DNA from: Kordiimonas sp. SCSIO 12610
GTDB lineage: Bacteria > Pseudomonadota > Alphaproteobacteria > Sphingomonadales > Kordiimonadaceae
Reading direction: 5' to 3'
DNA length: 64,000 bases
Assembly (NCBI RefSeq): GCF_024398015.1
Contig: NZ_CP073747.1
Location: 2,849,001-2,913,000 of the forward strand
In this document: positions 54,757-63,872 of the stretch, piece after piece
How positions within the stretch are numbered: position 1 is the stretch's first letter
Layout of the letters: each line of letters begins with the position of its first letter
Translations under genes and position numbers: made by a program
Notes under the pieces: model-generated
Told to the model about the DNA's origin: nothing
Database searches by the model: none
What the model saw: only the letters and a program-made list of their open reading frames with translations

Positions 54757-56253
54757 ATGTATGATCTTCTAATCATTGGTGGCGGCATTAACGGCGCGGG
54801 TATAGCACGCGATGCAGCCGGTCGCGGGTTGAAGGTATTATTGGTTGAAAAAGATGACCTCGCATCTCATACATCGTCAGCCAGCACCAAACTTATCCAC
54901 GGCGGCCTAAGGTATCTGGAATATTATGATTTTGCTCTTGTGAGAAAAGCCCTGAAAGAGCGGGAGGTTCTCCTTAGGGCCGCACCACACATCATCTGGC
55001 CACTTAGATTTGTGTTACCCTATCATAGCGGCCTAAGACCTGCGTGGCTGATCAGGCTTGGCCTTTTCATTTACGACCATATCGGCGGGAGAAAACTTCT
55101 CCCAGCAACAAAAACATTGAAACGCAGCAAACACGATAAGCTAAACCCGCTCACCGACAATTTTTCCCTGGCTTTCGAATATTCAGACTGTTGGGTTGAT
55201 GATGCGCGCCTTGTTGTCTTAAACGCTGTTGATGCAGCAAATCATGGCGCTGATATTCTAACACAGACCGAATGTATTAATTTGACGCGTTCAAATGACT
55301 TCTGGACAGCAGATCTTTTAACGAAAGATGGCGCCAATTATCAAATCACCAGCAAGGCAATTATCAATGCAGCTGGCCCTTGGGTTGAAACGCTGGCTTC
55401 CCGTGCTGACAAAACCCTTGGCGATAAAGCAAAAGTGCGCCTTGTGAAAGGTAGTCATATCATCATCAACAAACATTTCGACGGCGATCACGCGTTCTTT
55501 TTTCAAAATGCTGATGGACGAATTATTTTCGCTATCCCCTATGAAAACAATAACTTCACACTTATTGGCACTACTGACTTGTCCTATGATGGAGATAAGG
55601 ATGATGTTCAGATTTCTGACGAAGAAATTCAGTATTTATGCGCGTCTGCAAACGAGTATTTCAAAAATAAAATTGACCCAAATGATGTAGTTGCTACCTA
55701 CTCGGGGGTGCGCCCGCTTTATGATGATAAGGCAGCGGACGCTTCTGCAGTCACTCGTGATTATATTTTATCTTATGATAATGATGGCGGCGCCCCCATT
55801 CTCTCAATTTTCGGTGGTAAAATAACCACGTACCGCAAGCTCGCAGAGGATAGCCTAGCTTTATTCCAAGATGCTTTACTAAACATACAAAAGCGCGAAT
55901 GGACAAACGGCACACCGCTACCTGGCGGGGATATTGAAAACGCTGACTTTGATGGTTTCTTCAAAACACTTTTAGAGCAGTATAATTGGCTGGATACAAC
56001 TGTTCTTCGCCGCCTGGCTCGTTGCTACGGAACCCAAATCCATAATATTCTTCAAGATGTTGAAGGCGTGAACGACTTAGGTGCACACTATGGCTTTGGC
56101 TTGTACCACAAAGAAGTTGAATATCTGCAAACCCACGAATTCGCAAAGTCTGTTGACGATATCCTCTTTAGACGAACCAAACTCGGCCTATATTTTACCG
56201 ACGATCAAAAAAACGCTTTAGAATTAGCACTCTCTGACCTTCTTCATGACTAA
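54757..56253 (+). CDS. glpD: Aerobic glycerol-3-phosphate dehydrogenase
   Basis: 498 residues, the size of GlpD. FAD site LLIIGGGINGAGIARDAAGRG, then SSASTKLIHGGLRYLE, YSDCWVDDARLV, NAAGPWVETLASR (in AINAAGPWVE-like form) and TYRKLAEDSL. It oxidises sn-glycerol 3-phosphate to dihydroxyacetone phosphate and feeds quinones. ATG at 54757 has little ribosome-site signal. Neighbour of glpR and a GlpR operator; glpF and glpK are not in this window. Confidence 0.95.
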   Translation: MYDLLIIGGGINGAGIARDAAGRGLKVLLVEKDDLASHTSSASTKLIHGGLRYLEYYDFALVRKALKEREVLLRAAPHIIWPLRFVLPYHSGLRPAWLIRLGLFIYDHIGGRKLLPATKTLKRSKHDKLNPLTDNFSLAFEYSDCWVDDARLVVLNAVDAANHGADILTQTECINLTRSNDFWTADLLTKDGANYQITSKAIINAAGPWVETLASRADKTLGDKAKVRLVKGSHIIINKHFDGDHAFFFQNADGRIIFAIPYENNNFTLIGTTDLSYDGDKDDVQISDEEIQYLCASANEYFKNKIDPNDVVATYSGVRPLYDDKAADASAVTRDYILSYDNDGGAPILSIFGGKITTYRKLAEDSLALFQDALLNIQKREWTNGTPLPGGDIENADFDGFFKTLLEQYNWLDTTVLRRLARCYGTQIHNILQDVEGVNDLGAHYGFGLYHKEVEYLQTHEFAKSVDDILFRRTKLGLYFTDDQKNALELALSDLLHD

Positions 56254-56262
56254 TTCCACTGG

Positions 56263-57051
56263 CTACAAACCACCTGCAACATGTAACTTCATTTCAGACG
56301 CTTCTATTGCTTCTATAAAATCAGATGGCGGTTGAATGTCTGTAAACAGGTGATCAATGTCGGAATAATTTCCCATCCTTATCATCGCGCGTCGACCGAA
56401 TTTATTATGATCGGCAACCATAAATACCTGTTTGGAATTTTTGATAATTGCCTGCGCACTTCGTATCTCCTGATAATCAAAATCCAGCAGGGTCCCATCG
56501 CGGTCAATGCCACTAATGCCAAGGACCCCGATATCAAGGCGGAATTGATTGATAAAATCGGTCGTTGCTTCACCCACTATCCCGCCATCAGAATGACGAA
56601 CGAGGCCGCCTGCAATCATCACATCAAAGCTTGCATTTTGCCTGAGCATATTTGCAATATTTATGTTGTTAGTAACAATACGAAGGTCCTTGTGACTCTT
56701 TAGTTCCATAGCTACCGCTTCTGGTGTCGTCCCGATATTCAGAAACAAAGAGGACCCATTCGGTATCAATTTAGCCGCCATTTTTGCAATGCGCTGCTTG
56801 GCTTCAAACCCTGTGTTGGCGCGCTCTAAATACGGTGTATTTTGGGTATTTCCGGGGGTACTCGCACCGCCATGAAACCGCTGCAACAGCTTCAGGTCAC
56901 AAAGTGAATTTATATCGCGTCTGATAGTTTGTGGTGTCACCCCAAAATGTTTCACCATTTGCTCTGTAGCTATGAAACCATGTTCCTGAACCAAGTCCAA
57001 AATTTCTTTCTGGCGAGCCGATAGGTTTTTTTCTTTTTTAGGCATATTCAT
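56263..57051 (-). CDS. glpR: DeoR-family glycerol-3-phosphate repressor
   Basis: 262 residues. Helix-turn-helix ATEQMVKHFGVTPQTIRRDIN and effector domain with NIGTTPEAVA, RIVTNNINIANML, GEATTDFINQFRLDIGVLGISGID and DHNKFGRRAM, a close parallel to E. coli GlpR along its length. Convergent with glpD, ending 9 bp after its stop. Together with the operator at 54683-54702 it should repress glpD until glycerol-3-phosphate is present. Confidence 0.92.
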   Translation of the reverse strand: MNMPKKEKNLSARQKEILDLVQEHGFIATEQMVKHFGVTPQTIRRDINSLCDLKLLQRFHGGASTPGNTQNTPYLERANTGFEAKQRIAKMAAKLIPNGSSLFLNIGTTPEAVAMELKSHKDLRIVTNNINIANMLRQNASFDVMIAGGLVRHSDGGIVGEATTDFINQFRLDIGVLGISGIDRDGTLLDFDYQEIRSAQAIIKNSKQVFMVADHNKFGRRAMIRMGNYSDIDHLFTDIQPPSDFIEAIEASEMKLHVAGGL

Positions 57052-57089
57052 TATCCTGCCATTTCACAGCATTTGTCCTTAGGGGATGC

Positions 57090-59243
57090 TTAATCATCCA
57101 ATTGCACATGATAAATAATACATGTTTCAGGGTGTAACAAAGGGGCCTGAACACCTATTTTCATCAAGGCTTCGCCCATTACCAATTCGCCCATACCAGC
57201 TAAGTCCATAACGTCGATAATTGACGGCGACGTAATAGACTGCAACCCTACCGGCCATATTATTCTCAGACGATATAATTTATCCGGCTTTAGACCAGTA
57301 AAGAAAATACGCGGCGGCAGGGTTTCAGAATGCCCCGTCATATTGCACCATGACAGAAGCGCCTGTTCTTTATCTTTGCTGACAACACATACAGCATTAA
57401 CAAAATCTGGCGTATCGAGGCGATAAAAATCACCTTGATGGATCAAGCGCCTGTATTGCTTATGCAAAGATATTCCCAATTTCAATATTTTCAGGTTCTC
57501 GGGTGTTTCATCCAAGAGGTTCATTTCCATACCCATATGCCCCAAAAAGGCTGTGGCTACTCTTAATTCCATGGAAAGCTTACGGCCAGTTATGTGGCAA
57601 ACCTCAGGGCCAACATGGGCGCCCATGATCGAAAGAGGAAAGAAATAAGACGCACCGCGCTGAATATGCTGCCTATCAAGCGCATCATTACTATCCGATG
57701 TCCAAATCCTATCACTATGATTTAAAATACCATAGTCCGCTCTGCCACCGCCAGAGGAGCAACTTTCTATTTCAATATCAGGATGAGCGTTTCGAATACG
57801 TTCAAGCAAACTATAAAGAGCTTTTGTTTGCTTTGAAGTGACCGCCCTACCAGCAGCATGACCTGGATGATGCACATCCCTATTCATATCCCATTTAATA
57901 TATGAAATATTATGATGAGACAGCAAATCATCTATGCACCCGAATAAATAGTCACACACGTCACTTCGCGTTAAATCAAGTGCATATTGATTTCTAAACG
58001 GAACTTGTTCCAAATCCCCTGCGCTCAAAATCCAATCTGGATGTTTTCGATATAATTCACTGTCAGGATTGACCATTTCCGGTTCAAACCAAATTCCAAA
58101 CTCCATACCGAGCGCATTCACATGATCAATAAGTGGTTTTAAGCCCTCAGGATACACCTCAGCCGCAATCCACCAGTCACCGAGCCCCGTTTGGTCATTT
58201 CTTCGGCCGCCAAACCAACCATCATCTAACACAAACCGTTCAGCACCAACATCCGCGGCCCTTTGAGCGAGTTCCATTAATTTCTGAGGAGAATGATCGA
58301 AATATACCGCTTCCCAAGTGTTGTAGTGAATTGGTCTCGGTTTATTCTGTTTCCTGTCGTCCAGCACCTTACTTTTAAGTGCATTATGAAATTTATGAGA
58401 TAGCCCATTAAAGCCATCCCCTGAATATCCAACATACAAGATTGGTGTTTGGTATATCTCCTCTGCGCCCAAAAGCACTTCACCAGGGAAAAGGTACTCC
58501 CCCATGTGCACAAAAGCACGCCCGTCGCTCAAACGCTCAACCTCAATATGGCTATTGCCGCTCCAACCAAGGTGAAAACCCAATGCCTGCCCCGAATTCT
58601 CATCAGCCTCAGCAGTACCCAATATTATGGCAGGGAAGGCATCATGGCTTGTTCTACCCTTTTTATTCTCTCGGACATAACTTCCGATAAATTTAGGGAT
58701 ATGCTGCAACTTAAATTCACCGGCCCATCGCCCCGAAAAACCAATCGTTTGATCAAACTGCGGACCTATTGGCACACATGCGGCCATACAAGATTGCAAA
58801 TTCAACATCGAACGACCAACGTTTTGCACGCTTGTTTGAAAAGTGATCACCTCATTATCAACCATCATGCTGATAGTATGCTTCACTTCAATGTTTGTAT
58901 GATGATCAAGACATGTGATCACCACTTCTTCTTCGCTCAAGCATTCAATAGCGGTAACACTGAAAAAACTGTACCACTCATCACCGTTACGGTGCACTAG
59001 AAAACCCGCTTTGGCAACAACACCTGCACCTAACTCATTCAAAATTGAAGGAGCGATTTCAACGTCAGCAGACCCATGAGCATGTTGACGAGTATGAATT
59101 AAATCTATTTCAGCGGGATGGGATGCGAATAAACGCCCGCCCAAATATACTATTCTAGGCCTTTCGCCGATTGCACACGCCAAAATCAAAGATGTGTCAC
59201 CTGCATCAAACCTTACATAGTCTTCTGTAACTTTAATCGCCAT
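57090..59243 (-). CDS. Alpha-galactosidase, GH36
   Basis: 717 residues, no signal peptide, so cytoplasmic. N-terminal beta-sandwich, then the barrel with RFVLDDGWFGGR, the nucleophile in YIKWDMNR (Asp452), ESCSSGGGRADYG and the acid/base in WTSDSND (Asp517). Length and motifs fit the GH36 alpha-galactosidases acting on melibiose and raffinose-type sugars. Divergent from galT-galK, which would take the released galactose. A sugar transporter would be needed and is not seen beside it. Confidence 0.94.
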   Translation of the reverse strand: MAIKVTEDYVRFDAGDTSLILACAIGERPRIVYLGGRLFASHPAEIDLIHTRQHAHGSADVEIAPSILNELGAGVVAKAGFLVHRNGDEWYSFFSVTAIECLSEEEVVITCLDHHTNIEVKHTISMMVDNEVITFQTSVQNVGRSMLNLQSCMAACVPIGPQFDQTIGFSGRWAGEFKLQHIPKFIGSYVRENKKGRTSHDAFPAIILGTAEADENSGQALGFHLGWSGNSHIEVERLSDGRAFVHMGEYLFPGEVLLGAEEIYQTPILYVGYSGDGFNGLSHKFHNALKSKVLDDRKQNKPRPIHYNTWEAVYFDHSPQKLMELAQRAADVGAERFVLDDGWFGGRRNDQTGLGDWWIAAEVYPEGLKPLIDHVNALGMEFGIWFEPEMVNPDSELYRKHPDWILSAGDLEQVPFRNQYALDLTRSDVCDYLFGCIDDLLSHHNISYIKWDMNRDVHHPGHAAGRAVTSKQTKALYSLLERIRNAHPDIEIESCSSGGGRADYGILNHSDRIWTSDSNDALDRQHIQRGASYFFPLSIMGAHVGPEVCHITGRKLSMELRVATAFLGHMGMEMNLLDETPENLKILKLGISLHKQYRRLIHQGDFYRLDTPDFVNAVCVVSKDKEQALLSWCNMTGHSETLPPRIFFTGLKPDKLYRLRIIWPVGLQSITSPSIIDVMDLAGMGELVMGEALMKIGVQAPLLHPETCIIYHVQLDD

Positions 59244-59389
59244 CTTATACTCACGTTTGGATGTGTTATGTTTTCGAGCATTTTAATGTATTTTTTGCGC
59301 GAAATCGAAAATAACTCTAGAATAAAAACAACATTAGTTCTATTTCGAAAATTCAATGCGCTAACTTGCTCAAACCAAAGTGATGCTTT

Positions 59390-60469
59390 ATGGCAATTTC
59401 TAGTGAAACTATTGACCGCTTAACCAGTGGAAAATCAATCTATAAACACAGGTATCAAAAACCGGATGGTCGAAACCTATATCTGTATGGGTATCAGCCA
59501 CATCAACCCATTTTGATTGAGGGAGAGCAATTATCAAAGGCAACAGGGTCAGAGCTACGAAGGCATCCACTGAGAGGCGATTGGTCAGTTTACGCAGAAA
59601 AACGCCAAAATCGAACCTTCAAGCCATCGATGGCAGAAAACCCTCTAGCCCCGAGCAAAGAGGGGCACCCCCTAACCGAAATACCATTTTCTGATTTTGA
59701 ATTAGCCGTTTTTGAAAACCGTTTTCCAAGCTTTTACAAAGAAGCAGATCCTCCTCTTGCCACAACACTCGAGAAACACTCTGCAACAGGCACATGCGAA
59801 GTCATTGTCTATTCACCGGAACCGACAGGTTCACTGGCAACGCTTGGGCAGACGAAAAGGCGGCTACTGTTAGAAGCCTGGATAGACCGCTATATATCAC
59901 TATATGATCAAGGCAACGCTTATATCCTTCCTTTTGAGAATCGGGGAGAGGAAGTTGGGGTTACATTACACCACCCTCACGGGCAGATTTATGGCTTTCC
60001 AGTGGTGCCAACACCCCAGGCAACCGCAGCAACTGCATTTGAAAACGGGTATGACTTAGCGAAAGAAGTTAAATCATGGCCTGAATTACAAATTGAAGCT
60101 GCTGGTGGAATTCGGGCATATGCACCTGCCTTTGCTCGCTTCCCATATGAAGTATGGATATCGGCGGACGATGCCGTTTCAGGCCCCTGGGCATTTAATA
60201 ACGAGCAAGCTGATGGTTTCTGTCATTTACTTGGCAGTATCACAGCGAAATATGATGCATTTTTTGGGCAAACCACCCCTTATATGCTCAGCCTGCATGC
60301 GTCCCCATACGGTCAGGATAATCGTTTCCAGTTCACTGCGCAGTTCTACCCAATCTTACGTGCCCCCGGACGATTAAAATATTTAGCAGCGGTAGAGCAA
60401 GCAACCGGCATTTTCACGGTGGATGTCATGCCCGAACAAACCGCAAAAAAACTCAGAGATATTTTATGA
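59390..60469 (+). CDS. galT: Galactose-1-phosphate uridylyltransferase
   Basis: 359 residues. The nucleophilic His197 is in HHPHGQIYG; ENRFPSF and RFPYEVWI are further family blocks. It exchanges UMP between UDP-glucose and galactose-1-phosphate (Leloir pathway). The stop overlaps the galK start by 4 bp. galE and galM are not in the window, so UDP-galactose epimerase must be encoded elsewhere. Confidence 0.95.
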   Translation: MAISSETIDRLTSGKSIYKHRYQKPDGRNLYLYGYQPHQPILIEGEQLSKATGSELRRHPLRGDWSVYAEKRQNRTFKPSMAENPLAPSKEGHPLTEIPFSDFELAVFENRFPSFYKEADPPLATTLEKHSATGTCEVIVYSPEPTGSLATLGQTKRRLLLEAWIDRYISLYDQGNAYILPFENRGEEVGVTLHHPHGQIYGFPVVPTPQATAATAFENGYDLAKEVKSWPELQIEAAGGIRAYAPAFARFPYEVWISADDAVSGPWAFNNEQADGFCHLLGSITAKYDAFFGQTTPYMLSLHASPYGQDNRFQFTAQFYPILRAPGRLKYLAAVEQATGIFTVDVMPEQTAKKLRDIL

Positions 60470-61527
60470 ACATCAACGAGAAGTTCCTGAAACATTTTGG
60501 AATGGCTGCCTCAACGTCCGCAAGCGCTCCAGGACGCGTGAACTTGATCGGTGAGCATATTGATTATAACGGCGGAACCGTATTACCTACGGCGATCAAC
60601 AACCAAATCCATGTTGCTATCTCACCGAATGCGTCGGAAACAGTCGCGATATATTCGACGCGTTACGAGAATGAGATCAAGAGGGATATAGAATCTGAAG
60701 CCAATGGTCATTGGTCCGACTATATCATTGGAGCATTACAGCGTTCATTTAAAAACGATTGGATACCCTTAGGGTTAAATATTGCTATCGACAGCGAAAT
60801 TCCTGATGGGGCCGGTGTTTCCTCATCCGCCGCGCTCATTACTGCAATCTTCCGGGCTGTATCATCATATTCAAATCTTAATTTAGAACCAAAAACCATT
60901 GCCCACATGGCAAGAGCGGTTGAAAATGAATATTGCGGCGTTCCCTGCGGTATCATGGATCAAATGGCCGTAAACTTATCGAACTACCGTGAAGCCTTAA
61001 TGCTCAACACCACAAACTTTGAAACGAGCGTGATTGCTATACCTGATGAATGGGAATTTGTTGTGATCCATTCGGGCGTTCACCGAAAACTGACCGACGG
61101 TCGGTACGCGGAACGATTTAATGAATGCGCTGAGATAAAAGACATCCTTGCTAGTCAAGACCTTTGTTCAAATTCATTCAGTGCCGCGAAACTGCGTCCA
61201 TTGCCAAAAAACCTCGCTAAACGATATAATCATATACAGAGCGAACATCAACGCGTCCTGAGCGCAGTAACGGCCCTTAAAAACAACAATATGGAAACGT
61301 TCGGCATTCTGATGAACGAAAGCCATCAGTCCTACAGTAAAGATTTTGAAGCAAGCACAGATCAAATTGATCATTTAGTTCGTGACGCCCAAAGTTGCGG
61401 CGCCGTCGGTGCAAGGCTTACGGGTGGTGGTTTCGGCGGCTGTATCGTTTGCCTGTTACCCAAGGAAAAGAAAACTAATTGGGTACAGCTCTTAACAAAT
61501 AGAAACCCAGAAACCTGGGTTGTCTAA
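60466..61527 (+). CDS. galK: Galactokinase
   Basis: 353 residues, GHMP kinase fold. Galactokinase signature GRVNLIGEHIDYNGG near residue 23, ATP loop PDGAGVSSSAAL, the GIMDQMA block with the catalytic aspartate and RLTGGGFGGC near the C-terminus. Phosphorylates galactose at C1. Overlaps galT. Confidence 0.96.
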   Translation: MNINEKFLKHFGMAASTSASAPGRVNLIGEHIDYNGGTVLPTAINNQIHVAISPNASETVAIYSTRYENEIKRDIESEANGHWSDYIIGALQRSFKNDWIPLGLNIAIDSEIPDGAGVSSSAALITAIFRAVSSYSNLNLEPKTIAHMARAVENEYCGVPCGIMDQMAVNLSNYREALMLNTTNFETSVIAIPDEWEFVVIHSGVHRKLTDGRYAERFNECAEIKDILASQDLCSNSFSAAKLRPLPKNLAKRYNHIQSEHQRVLSAVTALKNNNMETFGILMNESHQSYSKDFEASTDQIDHLVRDAQSCGAVGARLTGGGFGGCIVCLLPKEKKTNWVQLLTNRNPETWVV

Positions 61528-61626
61528 TTAACGCCTTTAATGATGGTCCGAAAAACAACTCAAATTTCCACCATTTCTCATGACTGAGAGCATAGACAGT
61601 TCCACTTTTAACAGTGAAATATACTA

Positions 61627-62871
61627 TTACTCCTTCAGCGCTTTTAATATTTCCATCATCGTCCGCTCCGTATCTTGCACTGTTGCCTTACTGAGGGGTA
61701 GACCCAACTTCAAAATTTGTTTTGACGCCATAAAAGACTGCGGATCATTAACAGCATCCACCGCAATGAACTCATCGTCCTTAAAATAAAACACTGCAAA
61801 TTTTCCGCTATCTATATCGCCTCTAACCTGGGCATCTGTATAGCCTGCAAACAATCCCACTGTTTGAATTTTGGTTTTATACTGATCTGACCAAAACCAC
61901 GGAGGGTCAAACGCAGGCTGTTGCATCCCTGCGATATGACATGCAACAATTTCCGCCTGATCGATCGCGTTAGGAACACTTTCAAGACGTAGTTTCTCAT
62001 TCTGGCCCTTAAGAGGGCGCATACTACAATCCCCAATAGCATATATATTGGGGTCACTCGTCAGCGCATTATCGTCAACAACTATTCCATTGTCACACAC
62101 GAGGCCACACGCATCCGCAAGTTCCTGATTAGGCAAAACTCCAATACCAATAAGAAGCATGTCGGTGGATATTTCTGAACCATCAACTAACCGCACACCT
62201 GTCACTTTATCGTGCTCTATTAGAAACTCTGCGACTTCTGCATCAAGCTTGATGCTAACACCGTTACCCTGATGCAATTTTAAAAAATAGTCTGAGATAA
62301 GGTCGCCAGTTACCCGCGCGAGCAAGCGCGGCGTACGCTCCAAAACTGTAACAGTTTTACCCAACTCATTAGCAACGGCCGCAGCCTCCAACCCGATATA
62401 CCCACCGCCGATCAGTAATATATCTTGTATATCTGGTAGCTTTGCCTTTAGAGACTTTGCGTCATTCATATCACGCATGACCGCAACATTTTTTAGCCCA
62501 GTAAGTTCGGGTAACAATCGCGGACGTGAACCTGTTGCTATAATTAAGCGATCATACGGTATCGTTGAATTGTCAGACAGATGAATTCTCTGTTCAGCGC
62601 GGTCGATACTTTTAACCCGTGTGTTCGTATGAAGACTAATCTGTTTGTTTTCATAGTATGTATCTGGCTTCAGATATAACCGTGCTTCTGGCAGCTCATC
62701 CTTCAAAAACGCTTTTGAGAGCGGAGGACGCTGATAGGGTGCATAGGCCTCTTCACCAACAATCGTTATTTCCCCGTCAAATTTTTTAGCCCGCAACGCA
62801 TGCGCTAAATGTATCGCAGCCTGCCCTGCGCCTATGATTACAATCTTTTCTGAATTTGATGGGTCCGACAT
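61627..62871 (-). CDS. FAD/NAD(P)-dependent ferredoxin/rubredoxin reductase family protein
   Basis: 414 residues. FAD site IVIIGAGQAAIHLAHALR with APYQRPPLSKAFL, NAD site ILLIGGGYIGLEAAAVANELG, and the AIGDCSMRP flavin motif; the C-terminal domain is as in putidaredoxin/rhodocoxin reductases. It passes electrons from NAD(P)H to a ferredoxin or rubredoxin, often for a P450 or oxygenase. No such partner is adjacent, so its electron acceptor is unknown. Confidence 0.9.
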   Translation of the reverse strand: MSDPSNSEKIVIIGAGQAAIHLAHALRAKKFDGEITIVGEEAYAPYQRPPLSKAFLKDELPEARLYLKPDTYYENKQISLHTNTRVKSIDRAEQRIHLSDNSTIPYDRLIIATGSRPRLLPELTGLKNVAVMRDMNDAKSLKAKLPDIQDILLIGGGYIGLEAAAVANELGKTVTVLERTPRLLARVTGDLISDYFLKLHQGNGVSIKLDAEVAEFLIEHDKVTGVRLVDGSEISTDMLLIGIGVLPNQELADACGLVCDNGIVVDDNALTSDPNIYAIGDCSMRPLKGQNEKLRLESVPNAIDQAEIVACHIAGMQQPAFDPPWFWSDQYKTKIQTVGLFAGYTDAQVRGDIDSGKFAVFYFKDDEFIAVDAVNDPQSFMASKQILKLGLPLSKATVQDTERTMMEILKALKE

Positions 62872-62951
62872 AAATTATATCCACATGCTTTCGTTTAAAT
62901 TTCCGCCCGAATAAACACAATTAGAAATAAAAACGTTATTTTTCAATACCT

Positions 62952-62965
62952 TAGAAAATTTTCTA
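62952..62965. promoter_or_regulatory. 14-bp palindrome in the reductase/phasin divergent region
   Basis: TAGAAAATTTTCTA is a perfect palindrome, followed at once by another short one (TTCTAGAA). It lies in the 238-bp spacer between the reductase (minus) and the phasin (plus). A regulatory role is possible, but AT-rich palindromes arise easily by chance. Confidence 0.3.
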
Positions 62966-63109
62966 GAAATTATTGGCGTTTAGTATGCGCTTTCTAATTT
63001 TTAAGAGTAGCTTCTATCTCAAGGTTAAACAACGACTGAGTGAAACATAAAATACACCCGGTCAAGACAATACAAAACGATTACACAAGCAAGATAGAAG
63101 GAATTCATC

Positions 63110-63607
63110 ATGGCTATTCTAGAAAACATCCAAGACTCACAAGTTGTTCGCGCTTACCGTCAGGGCTGGCTGGCATGGCTCGGCGCTCACAAAGCAGCAT
63201 TCGATTTCGCACAAGACGGTGTTGAAAAACTAATGAGCAACCGTGAAAAGCTTGTTGAAGAGCTCGTTCAAAAAGGTGAAAACGTTGAAGAACTTGCGAC
63301 AGCAAACTTCAACAAAGTGCGCGGCAATGTAGAAACACGTGTTAACGGTGTAAGCGAGAAAGTATCCGAAGCTCGCAACAAAGTTTTCTCACGTACAACA
63401 GAAGAAGCAACTGACCGTGTTGCAGAACTTACTGAAGAAGTTGCGAAACTTGCAAAAACAGTTTCAACACTTAGCCGCAAAGTAAATGCTGCACAAAAGC
63501 CAGCAGCAAAGAAAAAAGCACCTGCTAAGCGCACACCTGCAAAGAAAGCTGCTGCACCTAAAGCAGAAGCTCCAAAAACTGAAACAGAAGCGAAAGCTGC
63601 TGCATAA
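63110..63607 (+). CDS. Phasin with histone-H1-like C-terminal tail (PhaF-type)
   Basis: 165 residues, AAGGA ribosome site. The first 115 residues form amphipathic and coiled-coil helices (VVRAYRQGWLAWLGAHKAAFDFAQDGVEKL in part, VAELTEEVAKLAKTVSTLSRKV) like small phasin-family proteins. The last 45 are Ala/Lys/Pro-rich (AAKKKAPAKRTPAKKA), as in PhaF, whose tail binds DNA and links granules to the nucleoid. It coats polyhydroxyalkanoate granules. The PHA synthase gene begins 265 bp downstream. Confidence 0.88.
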   Translation: MAILENIQDSQVVRAYRQGWLAWLGAHKAAFDFAQDGVEKLMSNREKLVEELVQKGENVEELATANFNKVRGNVETRVNGVSEKVSEARNKVFSRTTEEATDRVAELTEEVAKLAKTVSTLSRKVNAAQKPAAKKKAPAKRTPAKKAAAPKAEAPKTETEAKAAA

Positions 63608-63618
63608 GGACCCTCTAG

Positions 63619-63648
63619 TCCCGAAGGTGTAGTGATTATACTTCGGGA
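63619..63648 (+). terminator. Hairpin after the phasin gene
   Basis: TCCCGAAG / CTTCGGGA stem, 14-base loop, only a short T run (TTATA). May slow or partly stop transcription. Confidence 0.6.
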
Positions 63649-63656
63649 TTATACCC

Positions 63657-63724
63657 AGGCTGACAGGCCACCTTACCCTCCCCCAACCTCCAGGCCTGTC
63701 AGCCTACTATTTCCTGTTTTTTTT
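63657..63724 (+). terminator. Strong terminator with 13-bp stem upstream of the PHA synthase gene
   Basis: AGGCTGACAGGCC pairs perfectly with GGCCTGTCAGCCT (63693-63705) across a 23-base loop, followed after 11 bases by eight T. It separates the phasin transcript from the PHA synthase gene. Confidence 0.8.
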
Positions 63725-63872
63725 GACTTTACTGAATTTTTGCCATTATGCTCAAAACATAGTGGGAAGAATTATTGGAACGCACAGCATTGTGCGTCGA
63801 AATTTTTACTGGAATTTGAATAGCTAATATCAATCCAATATCATTAACAGTATTATCCAAGGGGAACCAAGC

